Below are positions 1-7,148 of a stretch of 52,220 bases of DNA, piece by piece (position 1 is the first letter of the stretch; each line of letters starts with the position of its first letter). This DNA is from SM1-50 sp964467345. GTDB lineage: Archaea > Thermoplasmatota > E2 > DHVEG-1. Made by a program: the position numbers and the translations under genes. The stretch covers positions 1 through 52,220 of the forward strand of contig CAYXPY010000013.1 of NCBI GenBank assembly GCA_964467345.1, written 5' to 3'. The notes under the pieces were generated by a model. That model saw only the letters and a program-made list of their open reading frames with translations, was not told the DNA's origin and searched no databases.

Positions 1-354
1 GTTTTAGTCTCATCAAACATGTTTGGGGACATCATCTCTGATCTTGCTGCACAGCTTGTTGGTGGCCTTGGGTTTGCCTCCAGCGGCAATATCGGGGATT
101 CCTATGCGGTCTTTGAACCAACTCATGGGTCCGCACCCAAATACGCAGGTATGTACAAAGTAAACCCTATGGCAATGCTTCTGACCGTGACCCTTATGCT
201 TGATTGGCTTGGCGAGAAAACATCAGCTAAAAAACTCGAAAACGCGATTGCCTTGGTCATAAAGGAAAACAAAGTAAAAACCTATGATGTCGGGGGGTCA
301 AACACAAGCCTTGATGTCGCAAGAGAGGTTGCCAAAAAATTTGAAACCCTCTAA
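1..354 (+). CDS. Isocitrate/isopropylmalate dehydrogenase family, C-terminal part
   Basis: The reading frame is open from base 1, so the N-terminus lies outside the window. The visible 117 residues are the C-terminal part of a beta-decarboxylating dehydrogenase that oxidises isocitrate, isopropylmalate or homoisocitrate with NAD(P). The segment NMFGDIISDLAAQLVGGLG is the family hallmark that supplies metal-binding Asp residues. It is followed by EPTHGSAPKYAG, part of the coenzyme site. I lean to isocitrate dehydrogenase because of the EPTHGSAPKYAG-x-YKVNP run, but the discriminating N-terminal substrate loop is missing. The gene stops at TAA and is followed by a 14-base T-run that looks like its terminator. 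Confidence 0.88.
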   Translation, partial: VLVSSNMFGDIISDLAAQLVGGLGFASSGNIGDSYAVFEPTHGSAPKYAGMYKVNPMAMLLTVTLMLDWLGEKTSAKKLENAIALVIKENKVKTYDVGGSNTSLDVAREVAKKFETL

Positions 355-367
355 CCTGTCCATTCTA

Positions 368-381
368 TTTTTTTTTTTTTT
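368..381 (+). terminator. Poly-T terminator after the dehydrogenase gene
   Basis: A run of 14 T starts 14 bases after the stop codon. Archaeal RNA polymerase terminates at such T-runs without needing a hairpin. The rest of 382-646 is AT-rich and I see no gene or strong structure in it. Confidence 0.6.
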
Positions 382-646
382 AGACTAAACGTTCTAAAGA
401 AGTAGACGGTTGCATCTGTAGAACGATCTCCTTTTATGGTTGTTTGCTGCTTCTCTCGTAGATAGATCTCTTTTTTATCAGAACTATAGGCTTTTATTTA
501 TTTGAAAGAACAAACAACAAAAAACCTAGATACACTCAAAAAATTCTCACGAATCAAAACCACAAAAGATACGAAAAGAAATCAATAAAAGGAAATTAAA
601 GTATTAAAAAAGAAAATAAAAAAAGAGAAAAAAAGAGGTTCTCTCT

Positions 647-982
647 TTAGAATTCTAATGCGCCAGGGCACCAGCCCATGATGATGTGGTTTGACATGAG
701 CCCGTGGAATGTGGCAGGGATAACCATGTCCTGACCGCCATACCTGAACCCAGTGGTGCGCTGACCAAGCCCTTGGCAAACGTAGTGAACAAAGAGACAC
801 TTAAAGTATATGAGTGCTCCGCCGTTTACTGACTTTGGTTGGGTAAGGGTGAATCCCTGTAATGTGGTCCAACCGATTTTGCTTGGTTGTGCATTATGTT
901 CTGTGGTCGCTCCTGCTGCTACAGGTATCATGGTCATTACCAGCATGCATATAAAGATGCCTAAGATTTTTTTTGTGTTCAT
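647..982 (-). CDS. Small secreted protein, unknown function
   Basis: This 111-residue protein starts with a clear signal peptide: MNTKK, then the hydrophobic stretch ILGIFICMLVMTMIPVAAGA with an Ala-rich cleavage site. The mature part is about 85 residues and has three Cys, many Gly and aromatic residues, and ends GWCPGALEF. I recognise no domain. The start is well supported: a TATA-like box at 1012-1026 lies about 36 bases upstream, and GGGGAATAAAGT directly precedes the ATG. The same GGGGAATAAA leader occurs before the C25 peptidase gene at 7149-9761. It is isolated, with a co-directional neighbour (taw3) upstream. Confidence 0.6.
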   Translation of the reverse strand: MNTKKILGIFICMLVMTMIPVAAGATTEHNAQPSKIGWTTLQGFTLTQPKSVNGGALIYFKCLFVHYVCQGLGQRTTGFRYGGQDMVIPATFHGLMSNHIIMGWCPGALEF

Positions 983-1011
983 ACTTTATTCCCCAACAAC
1001 TAATATATCAA

Positions 1012-1026
1012 CATAATATATAAATC
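1012..1026 (-). promoter_or_regulatory. TATA-like promoter of the small secreted protein
   Basis: On the minus strand this reads GATTTATATATTATG. It sits about 36 bases before the ATG at 982, so a transcript starting 25 bases downstream would have a leader of about 10 bases containing the GGGGAATAAA ribosome-binding sequence. Confidence 0.5.
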
Positions 1027-1038
1027 TTTTGTTGATTT

Positions 1039-1629
1039 TCATGGAAAATCGGCAAAAATACCAAGTTTTTGGGCTAGTCTTTCGAGTTTTTCCTGGGATC
1101 GTTCCATGATTTCATTTGAGATTTCCACCAACAAATCGAGATACTGTTTCTGACAAAAAAGCAGGCCATCTCTCCCTATGGGGGCATCAAGACGCTCTGT
1201 ACTGGCCACTTCTATTATTATTTTTTTTCCAGTTGATTTCACAGCTGAGTTCTTAAATCCACTGGAGATTGCTGTTTTCACCATACTATTTGCTTGAGGA
1301 AGCGTCTCTGCTCCGATGTGAATGATAGGTGACTGAGCCAGCAACCAGAGCAGACCCGTGGTTGCCTTTGTAGCTGAAACGAGTACTTCTTTTGCCTCTA
1401 TTTTTCGATGCCAAATCCCCAGGAACGAGGCTCCCTGTTTATCTCCGATCGTCGGAATCTGGAGCAGGACGATCCGTCCCGCACAACTGCTTGATGTGTA
1501 AAAACCGTTCAGTGCATTAATCTGGTCAAGAATCTGAGAGATCCCTTCGTCTATTTTGTTGTCACAGTACGCCTTTTCCAAGGCTTTTACTGCTTTTTCT
1601 TTTGAGTCGATATACTCCTTGTTCTTCAT
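1039..1629 (-). CDS. taw3: tRNA wybutosine-synthesising protein Taw3/TYW3
   Basis: The 196-residue protein matches the TYW3/Taw3 family, an S-adenosylmethionine-dependent N-methyltransferase acting on the tricyclic wyosine base at position 37 of tRNA-Phe. Visible hallmarks are YTSSSCAGRI near residue 45, the central LLWLLAQSPIIH region, and ISSGFKNSAV near residue 120, all conserved in this family. The length is normal. Its ATG overlaps the stop of the upstream saccharopine-dehydrogenase-like gene by four bases (ATGA), so the two are translationally coupled. No strong ribosome-binding site precedes it, which fits coupling. The presence of wyosine chemistry is typical of Archaea and eukaryotes. 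Confidence 0.88.
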   Translation of the reverse strand: MKNKEYIDSKEKAVKALEKAYCDNKIDEGISQILDQINALNGFYTSSSCAGRIVLLQIPTIGDKQGASFLGIWHRKIEAKEVLVSATKATTGLLWLLAQSPIIHIGAETLPQANSMVKTAISSGFKNSAVKSTGKKIIIEVASTERLDAPIGRDGLLFCQKQYLDLLVEISNEIMERSQEKLERLAQKLGIFADFP

Positions 1630-2783
1630 TGAGGGACGCTTCTTGTACGGATCGAAAGGATGATTCCTCTTTTCTTCAGCTCCTTGAAAAAGAGTTGGGG
1701 TGGGATGAGTTCTTCAGGGCAAAACACGCCATGCGTTGTAAGAGTCCCATCCTCAATCATCTGTGCGGTAATCGACACAGGGTACCCTGTAGTCCTCATC
1801 ATTGCTGTTATATCGTTTTCTTTATCATAATAATCTATGAGTACATAGTCACGGGCTTGTTTCCTACCTTGTCGTGTGCCCTGACTGAGTGCTTTTAATA
1901 ATACGACATCTTCACCAGAGGTTGGGATATTCTTCTCAAGTAACGAGGCAAAGACGTCACGGGGGGCGATCTTCTGTCCAGCACATTGTATCTTCTCCTC
2001 GGAGGCAAACCCTACATCAAGGATCGTGTTGATTTTTCCACAATGACCTGGGTATCGTATCGTTTTGTAATCAAGATACTGTATCTTTTTCTGATAGGTC
2101 ATAGGTAAGGTCGAACAACCTCCTGAGGTGAGAAATGCCTCCATCCTGCCAAACGGTTTTGGGAATGTCACTGTCTCAAGCTCTGTCATCGATTTTTTAG
2201 TAATGATCTTCCCATGGTCAAGAATAAAGGCATCCTCTACATATTCATTGATCAAACCATATGGTGAAAAAACGATTTGATAGTTAAGAGGTGGTTGTGG
2301 GTAGCGGGGCAGACCCCCGACCCGTAATTTGACAAAATCAATATTATCGAAGCTATCAACGATATCATGAGTGATAATGGAGACAAGCCCGGGAGCTAAC
2401 CCGGAATCAGGGATGACGGTTACCTTGTTGTTTTTTGCTTTTGTAAACAACCCCCGTTGTTTTTCAACAATCGTGTTATTGCCACCCAGGTCAATGAAGT
2501 GTACCTGAGCGTGTATCGCCAGGGATGATAACGTAAGGTTATATCGATAGGGGACCGCTGAGATGAGGACGTCTCCTTTCTTTACATACTGTTTGATAGT
2601 CGCAGCACGGTTCACATCGAGGTTTACCAACCGTACATGGGTGTTTTTGAGGAACTGTCCAGCTGAGATTCGTTGCTGTTTGTCTCTGTCACCTAGGAGA
2701 ATTTCATCAAACTGTGAGTATTTGTCCAGATCGTACGCAATCGCACGACCCATCATTCCAGCACCAAGTACCAGGACGTTCAT
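1626..2783 (-). CDS. Saccharopine dehydrogenase-like NAD(P)-binding protein
   Basis: This protein of 385 residues begins MNVLVLGAGMMGRAIAYDL, a Rossmann dinucleotide-binding loop (GxGxxG type). It continues with the saccharopine dehydrogenase-like C-terminal domain, including DSGLAPGLVSII and the later GHCGKINTILDVGF segment. Family members act on lysine/saccharopine, on carboxynorspermidine or on other amino acid imines; the substrate here cannot be read. I place the start at the ATG at 2783 and not the in-frame GTG 12 bases upstream, because GGTGAG sits seven bases before that ATG. It lies 33 bases downstream of the symporter gene and overlaps taw3 by four bases, so all four genes probably form one transcript. 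Confidence 0.82.
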   Translation of the reverse strand: MNVLVLGAGMMGRAIAYDLDKYSQFDEILLGDRDKQQRISAGQFLKNTHVRLVNLDVNRAATIKQYVKKGDVLISAVPYRYNLTLSSLAIHAQVHFIDLGGNNTIVEKQRGLFTKAKNNKVTVIPDSGLAPGLVSIITHDIVDSFDNIDFVKLRVGGLPRYPQPPLNYQIVFSPYGLINEYVEDAFILDHGKIITKKSMTELETVTFPKPFGRMEAFLTSGGCSTLPMTYQKKIQYLDYKTIRYPGHCGKINTILDVGFASEEKIQCAGQKIAPRDVFASLLEKNIPTSGEDVVLLKALSQGTRQGRKQARDYVLIDYYDKENDITAMMRTTGYPVSITAQMIEDGTLTTHGVFCPEELIPPQLFFKELKKRGIILSIRTRSVPQ

Positions 2784-2816
2784 AGAAACCCTCACCTTCG
2801 TATCAGAAAAGGTGTA

Positions 2817-4421
2817 TTAGTCGGTTTGTGAGAGGCTCTCAAAGCTTTTATTCATGAGGGATTCTTCTGCGGCGTCTTTCTTGGTGATGCTGCTGACAAG
2901 GATGGTTAGGAAAAACGACAGAGGTAAGCCGATGAAGAGAGGATCAAGCATATTGATCATATAATCCCCTATAAGGGACGAGCCGATGATGGTTGGCGCT
3001 GTTTTGAAGTAGATAAGGATATACCAGGCCATCGTGAAGAAGAACCCGCCCAGCATGCCTGCCCAGACCCCGGTCCTGTTGGTTTTCTTCCAGTAGAGCA
3101 TAAGGGTGTATGGTGCTAGGAACGTGCAGGCCATCAGTCCGAAGAAAAACGCTGTCATGAACGCGACGACATCCAAGGGGTTAAGTGTGATGATTAGTGT
3201 TGCAATCACAATTACAAAGGTCGCGATACGGGTGATGAGAATCGATTTCTTTGGTGAGACTTCGCGTTTCATCGCCTTTTCGTAGACGTCTCTTCCGATA
3301 GATGCACCAGCGGTATGGAAGAGTGCTGCAGCGGTGGACATGGCAGCGGCGAGGATAGCAAACAGGAAGATTAATACGAACCATGCGGGAAACAGCTCGT
3401 TTATGATGGTTGGTACGACTGCATCTGGGTTGGCGGTGGCAACCCCTGCGACCAGTTTCGTCGGATAACTGATGTCGTTCTGGTACATCAGCACATTGCA
3501 GAGTGGTCCAATGCTAAAAGCAGTAAATGTCATAAAAAGGATGAAAATACCTCCGTACGGAACCGCAAGACGTAGTGCTTTTGCGTTTTTCGCGGTCAGG
3601 TAGCGTATGATAAGCTGTGGTTGGGCGAGGACTCCTATGCCGACCCCAAAGATGATGGTCAGGATCATCATGAATGGTTTCGAGAACACCGGTGGCATTG
3701 AGGTAAGACCATTGGGTGCCTGGGTCGCTGCTGGGCTCCCGATGCTTTGCAGCATCTCCGGGGTGAGGGCTGCTGCTGCCTCGTGAGCAGGCCCAATACC
3801 ACCAAGCATGGCATAGACGCCAACGGTAAGGATGACCATGCCGATGAGCATCACGATTGCTTGAACTGCATGGGTCCACATCACTGCGTATAAACCTCCG
3901 AAGATGAGGTAGATTCCTACGATTAACGTGAAAATAACCACACAGACCGCATAGGGGATGCCAAACGTGATTTCAAACAAAGAAGCAATTGCGAGGAACA
4001 CCGCTGAGGTGTAGGCTATCATGAAGATTCCGATGATTAAACCAGACACTTGCTGCAGACGTATCGAGTTAAATCGATTTCCCAGAAGCTCAGGCAGGGT
4101 CATTGCCTTCAGCGCGATCCCCATCTTTCGTGTACGAAGACCATAGACGACAAAAGCAATCAAGATACCAACAAAGACGTTCAGAAACGCAAGCCAAAGG
4201 ATAGAATGCCCATAGATGGAGGCAATACCTGAGAAACCTATTAATGCAACAGCGCTGATGAACGTGGCTCCATAGGAAAACGCGATGATCAGGGACCCCA
4301 TGGTTCTTCCTGCGACAAAATAATCCTCCGCTGTTTTCGTCTTTTTATACCCAAGGTATCCCAGGAAAATGAACACGCCAGTAAATAACGCCATAAGAAT
4401 AATAAAAAATACCAGGTCCAT
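2817..4421 (-). CDS. Sodium:solute symporter (SSF family), acetate/monocarboxylate-like
   Basis: The 534-residue protein has about 13 hydrophobic segments and the SSF signature region. It opens with a membrane helix followed by KKTKTAEDYFVAGRTMG, typical of SSF carriers, then SYGATFISAVALIGFSG. The family couples uptake of organic acids, amino acids, sugars or other solutes to sodium. The closest look is to the acetate/pyruvate-type branch, but the substrate is not certain. Its ATG overlaps the stop of the small upstream membrane protein by one base (TAATG), a pairing seen for SSF carriers with a small accessory subunit. The divergent CoA ligase gene suggests a carboxylate substrate; that is inference from context. 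Confidence 0.87.
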   Translation of the reverse strand: MDLVFFIILMALFTGVFIFLGYLGYKKTKTAEDYFVAGRTMGSLIIAFSYGATFISAVALIGFSGIASIYGHSILWLAFLNVFVGILIAFVVYGLRTRKMGIALKAMTLPELLGNRFNSIRLQQVSGLIIGIFMIAYTSAVFLAIASLFEITFGIPYAVCVVIFTLIVGIYLIFGGLYAVMWTHAVQAIVMLIGMVILTVGVYAMLGGIGPAHEAAAALTPEMLQSIGSPAATQAPNGLTSMPPVFSKPFMMILTIIFGVGIGVLAQPQLIIRYLTAKNAKALRLAVPYGGIFILFMTFTAFSIGPLCNVLMYQNDISYPTKLVAGVATANPDAVVPTIINELFPAWFVLIFLFAILAAAMSTAAALFHTAGASIGRDVYEKAMKREVSPKKSILITRIATFVIVIATLIITLNPLDVVAFMTAFFFGLMACTFLAPYTLMLYWKKTNRTGVWAGMLGGFFFTMAWYILIYFKTAPTIIGSSLIGDYMINMLDPLFIGLPLSFFLTILVSSITKKDAAEESLMNKSFESLSQTD

Positions 4422-4597
4422 TAGGAACCCTCCTCTTGTGTTTTCTCTTTTTCTTTAGGAGAAACTCGTCGTGGTGGCTCTGTTTCTTTCTTGATAAATT
4501 GATAATAGATTCCGTAGATGATGCACAGAACAGCAGCTAATAATGTTCCAATCCATGCCAGGAATACTCCTATATCCATTCCAAGGATTAAATCCAT
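4421..4597 (-). CDS. Small accessory subunit of the SSF symporter
   Basis: This 58-residue protein has one membrane helix (AWIGTLLAAVLCIIYGIYY) followed by a charged tail rich in Lys, Glu and Arg. Proteins of this size and pattern are found immediately upstream of SSF carriers in archaea and some bacteria and are thought to assist the carrier. The start is the ATG at 4597, with GGAGGAGG eight bases upstream. An in-frame TTG at 4612 would lie before that site and is unlikely. The stop overlaps the symporter ATG by one base. Confidence 0.78.
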   Translation of the reverse strand: MDLILGMDIGVFLAWIGTLLAAVLCIIYGIYYQFIKKETEPPRRVSPKEKEKTQEEGS

Positions 4598-4740
4598 AGA
4601 TGCCTCCTCCAAATATGTCTGTAAACAGATTTTTTTAAAGTAAAGGGAACAGGTATGTTGATTTATATCTTTCTTTATTTTTCGTTCAGAAACTCTTATA
4701 GAGGATTTTTGTATTTACGCTCTAAAAAGGAGTGTTTTTG

Positions 4741-6033
4741 ATGACTCAGGAATTCTGGGACCGGAAAAACGAAACCATGCCTTTAGCTGAACTACAGAAC
4801 CTACAGCTGAAACGCTTACGAAGATTAATCAAATACGTCTATGAGAAGAATCAATTCTACCATAAGCGGCTTACTGAGGCAAAGATAAAACCAGATTCTA
4901 TCAAAACCTTACAAGATATCGAAAAACTGCCTTTTTTGACGAAACAGGATTTACGTGCGTATTACCCCTTCGGGTTGGTTTGCACCTCACTTGATGATAT
5001 CATCGAAGTCCATGCATCATCAGGGACCACAGGCAAACCGGTTGTAGGCCCATATACGAGAAACGATGTGGATCTCTGGGGGGAGATGATGGCCCGAGCG
5101 TTATATGCCAATGGTCTTCGAAGACATGATGTTATGCAGAATGCCTATGGGTATGGATTGTTCACCGGTGCCCATGGGTTTGAAAAAGGAGCAGAGAAGA
5201 TAGGAGTCATGGTCATCACCATTGGCTCTGGGAATACAGAACGACAGATAGATATCCTACGTGACTTCAACAGTACCGCACTTGCCTGTACACCATCATA
5301 TTCATTGCATATCGCAGAGGTTGCTGAGGAAAAAGGCCTTGACCCTGCAAAGGATTTCAAACTCCGTCTTGGGGTGTTTGGTGCAGAGTCCTGGAGCGAG
5401 GAGATGCGCAGAACCATTGAGAAACGCTGGGGGATTGCCGCCCATGAGCATTACGGTCTAACCGAACTGATCGGCCCTGGTGTGGTATCTGAATGTGAGT
5501 ATAAAAAATTACATATCAACGCAGACCACTTTTACCCTGAGCTGATTGACCCAAATACTGGTGAAACCCTTGAGTACGGCGAGGAAGGAGAACTGGTGTA
5601 CACCACGTTGACGAAAGAGGCGTTTCCAGCGATTCGATTCCGGACAAAAGACCTTGCCTCTATCTCTGATGAGGTCTGTGAGTGTGGACGGACGCTGCCT
5701 ATCCAATCACGCATAAAAGGCAGAAGCGATGATATGATGAAGATTAAAGGAGTCATTGTGTTCCCCTCGCAAATCGAGGCGGCATTGATGCAGGTTTCTG
5801 GAGTCAGCGATAACTACCAGATCGTAAAAACAAAACAAGGGGATATCTATTCCTTGTCTGTCGAGGTGGAACCTTCTGAGGAGCGGTACCGGGATGGTCA
5901 TCTTGATGAATTCGAAAAGAAAGCTGAAAATGAGATCTACCGGATCTTAAATTTACATGTCCCTGTTCATACAATCCCACCGAAGACGCTCCCTCGGAGC
6001 ACTGGAAAAGCAAAACGGGTTATTGAACGCTAG
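4741..6033 (+). CDS. Phenylacetate-CoA ligase family (AMP-forming)
   Basis: This 430-residue protein is an adenylate-forming enzyme of the PaaK type, which activates aryl acids such as phenylacetate to CoA thioesters using ATP. It shows the P-loop-like motif SSGTTGKP near residue 96, the A5 motif YGLTE with the preceding AHEH, and KGRSDDMMKIKGV near residue 330. It ends in the usual small C-terminal domain with KTLPRSTGKAKR. The length is normal for PaaK. I chose the ATG at 4741 because GGAG lies eight bases before it; a GTG nine bases upstream falls inside the spacing. It diverges from the symporter run. In anaerobic archaea such enzymes sit in aromatic amino acid breakdown; the physiological direction is inference. 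Confidence 0.87.
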   Translation: MTQEFWDRKNETMPLAELQNLQLKRLRRLIKYVYEKNQFYHKRLTEAKIKPDSIKTLQDIEKLPFLTKQDLRAYYPFGLVCTSLDDIIEVHASSGTTGKPVVGPYTRNDVDLWGEMMARALYANGLRRHDVMQNAYGYGLFTGAHGFEKGAEKIGVMVITIGSGNTERQIDILRDFNSTALACTPSYSLHIAEVAEEKGLDPAKDFKLRLGVFGAESWSEEMRRTIEKRWGIAAHEHYGLTELIGPGVVSECEYKKLHINADHFYPELIDPNTGETLEYGEEGELVYTTLTKEAFPAIRFRTKDLASISDEVCECGRTLPIQSRIKGRSDDMMKIKGVIVFPSQIEAALMQVSGVSDNYQIVKTKQGDIYSLSVEVEPSEERYRDGHLDEFEKKAENEIYRILNLHVPVHTIPPKTLPRSTGKAKRVIER

Positions 6034-6045
6034 GAACATCGTGAG

Positions 6046-7122
6046 GTGAACACCATTAGTATTGATTTTTTGACCCACGCCTTACCCTATATCAGTGGTC
6101 TGTATACGCTTATTTGGATAGTGATAGGTTTTTTTGCGACAGTGCTTCTCTCATTTATTGTACCTCGTGAGCGGATCGATACCATCATGAAAAAAATTGG
6201 GTTGATCCTGTTATTCTTCTTTGTCCCTGTGCTTTTCTTCCGTATTTTCCTTAACACCACTTTTGGGGCTGAACAAATCAGTTTTTCTGTGGTCATCTGT
6301 ATCACGATTTTCTTGATGTATCTGCTGGCTATGACGTACGCGTATCATAAAGCACGTCATCTGACGCAATCTGATGCAGCACGGACAAATACGATAAAAA
6401 CGATTCTCACAAACCAAGGTCGTAGCTCAGCATTCATTGGAGGAGCGATGCTTGCTATTCCGGAATGGAGTGTCGAGGCAGGGCTGTATATGGCCTTGTT
6501 AGGGATCGCGTTATTTGCATTCATTCCGTATATCCTTTCCCATTTTCATAAAAAAGAGACACAAAACAAAGAATCAAGTCTTCAAAAAAAGACGCTTCCC
6601 TGGTATCTGAAACTATATCCCTGGTATCTCATCATGTTCTTATGTGCAGCGGTCGGACTGCACGCACTTACCGGCCTGACGACCGCTGATTTCGGGGATG
6701 CAGGAATCATCCTTCAGTTCTACAGTGCTTTGACTGTTCCTGCGGCTCTGTATTATGTTGGGGCTGGTATCCATCCACAGGATCTGAAGCGAACAGAGTT
6801 GGTAAAACTCCTTGGTTTAGGGAAAAAAAAGACACTGGACCATCACTGGAGCCTGGTTCGTTCTATTGTGTTTCTCACCGTCATCATCACCCCTGTACTC
6901 ACCCTTGTCGTATTACTCCCGCTTCTCTTCCTGGGTCTCCTTTCAAACAACTGGTTTTCGGTGCTAGTGATTAATGCGTTCCTCCCAATTACCAGTACAA
7001 ATATGTTTCTTGTGCCTTATGGAATCGACAAAAGGGTTACAGCACATGCGGTGACCTGGACAACACTCATTTGCGTACCCGTTGTTGTCTTGTTGATTTA
7101 TCTTTTTTCAGTCTATCTTTAA
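6046..7122 (+). CDS. Auxin-efflux-carrier-like permease
   Basis: The 358-residue protein has about ten hydrophobic segments. The central NQGRSSAFIGGAML and the C-terminal half (FLPITSTNMFLVPYGID) resemble the AEC/bile-acid-sodium-symporter-type permeases that export organic anions. The family call is moderate because conservation is low. It begins with GTG only 12 bases after the CoA ligase stop, with GTGAG in between, so it is co-transcribed with that gene. The pairing suggests transport of an aromatic or carboxylic acid, but this is inferred from position. The gene ends just before an A-rich stretch and faces the C25 peptidase gene. Confidence 0.68.
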   Translation: MNTISIDFLTHALPYISGLYTLIWIVIGFFATVLLSFIVPRERIDTIMKKIGLILLFFFVPVLFFRIFLNTTFGAEQISFSVVICITIFLMYLLAMTYAYHKARHLTQSDAARTNTIKTILTNQGRSSAFIGGAMLAIPEWSVEAGLYMALLGIALFAFIPYILSHFHKKETQNKESSLQKKTLPWYLKLYPWYLIMFLCAAVGLHALTGLTTADFGDAGIILQFYSALTVPAALYYVGAGIHPQDLKRTELVKLLGLGKKKTLDHHWSLVRSIVFLTVIITPVLTLVVLLPLLFLGLLSNNWFSVLVINAFLPITSTNMFLVPYGIDKRVTAHAVTWTTLICVPVVVLLIYLFSVYL

Positions 7123-7148
7123 AAAAAGGGAAAAAAAAAAGTGGTTTC

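Noticed and set aside
647..982. Possible homology of this small secreted protein to the C-terminal 60 residues of the protein at 26190
   Set aside because: Only a few Gly/aromatic positions and an FK-C word line up by eye; too weak without a statistical test.
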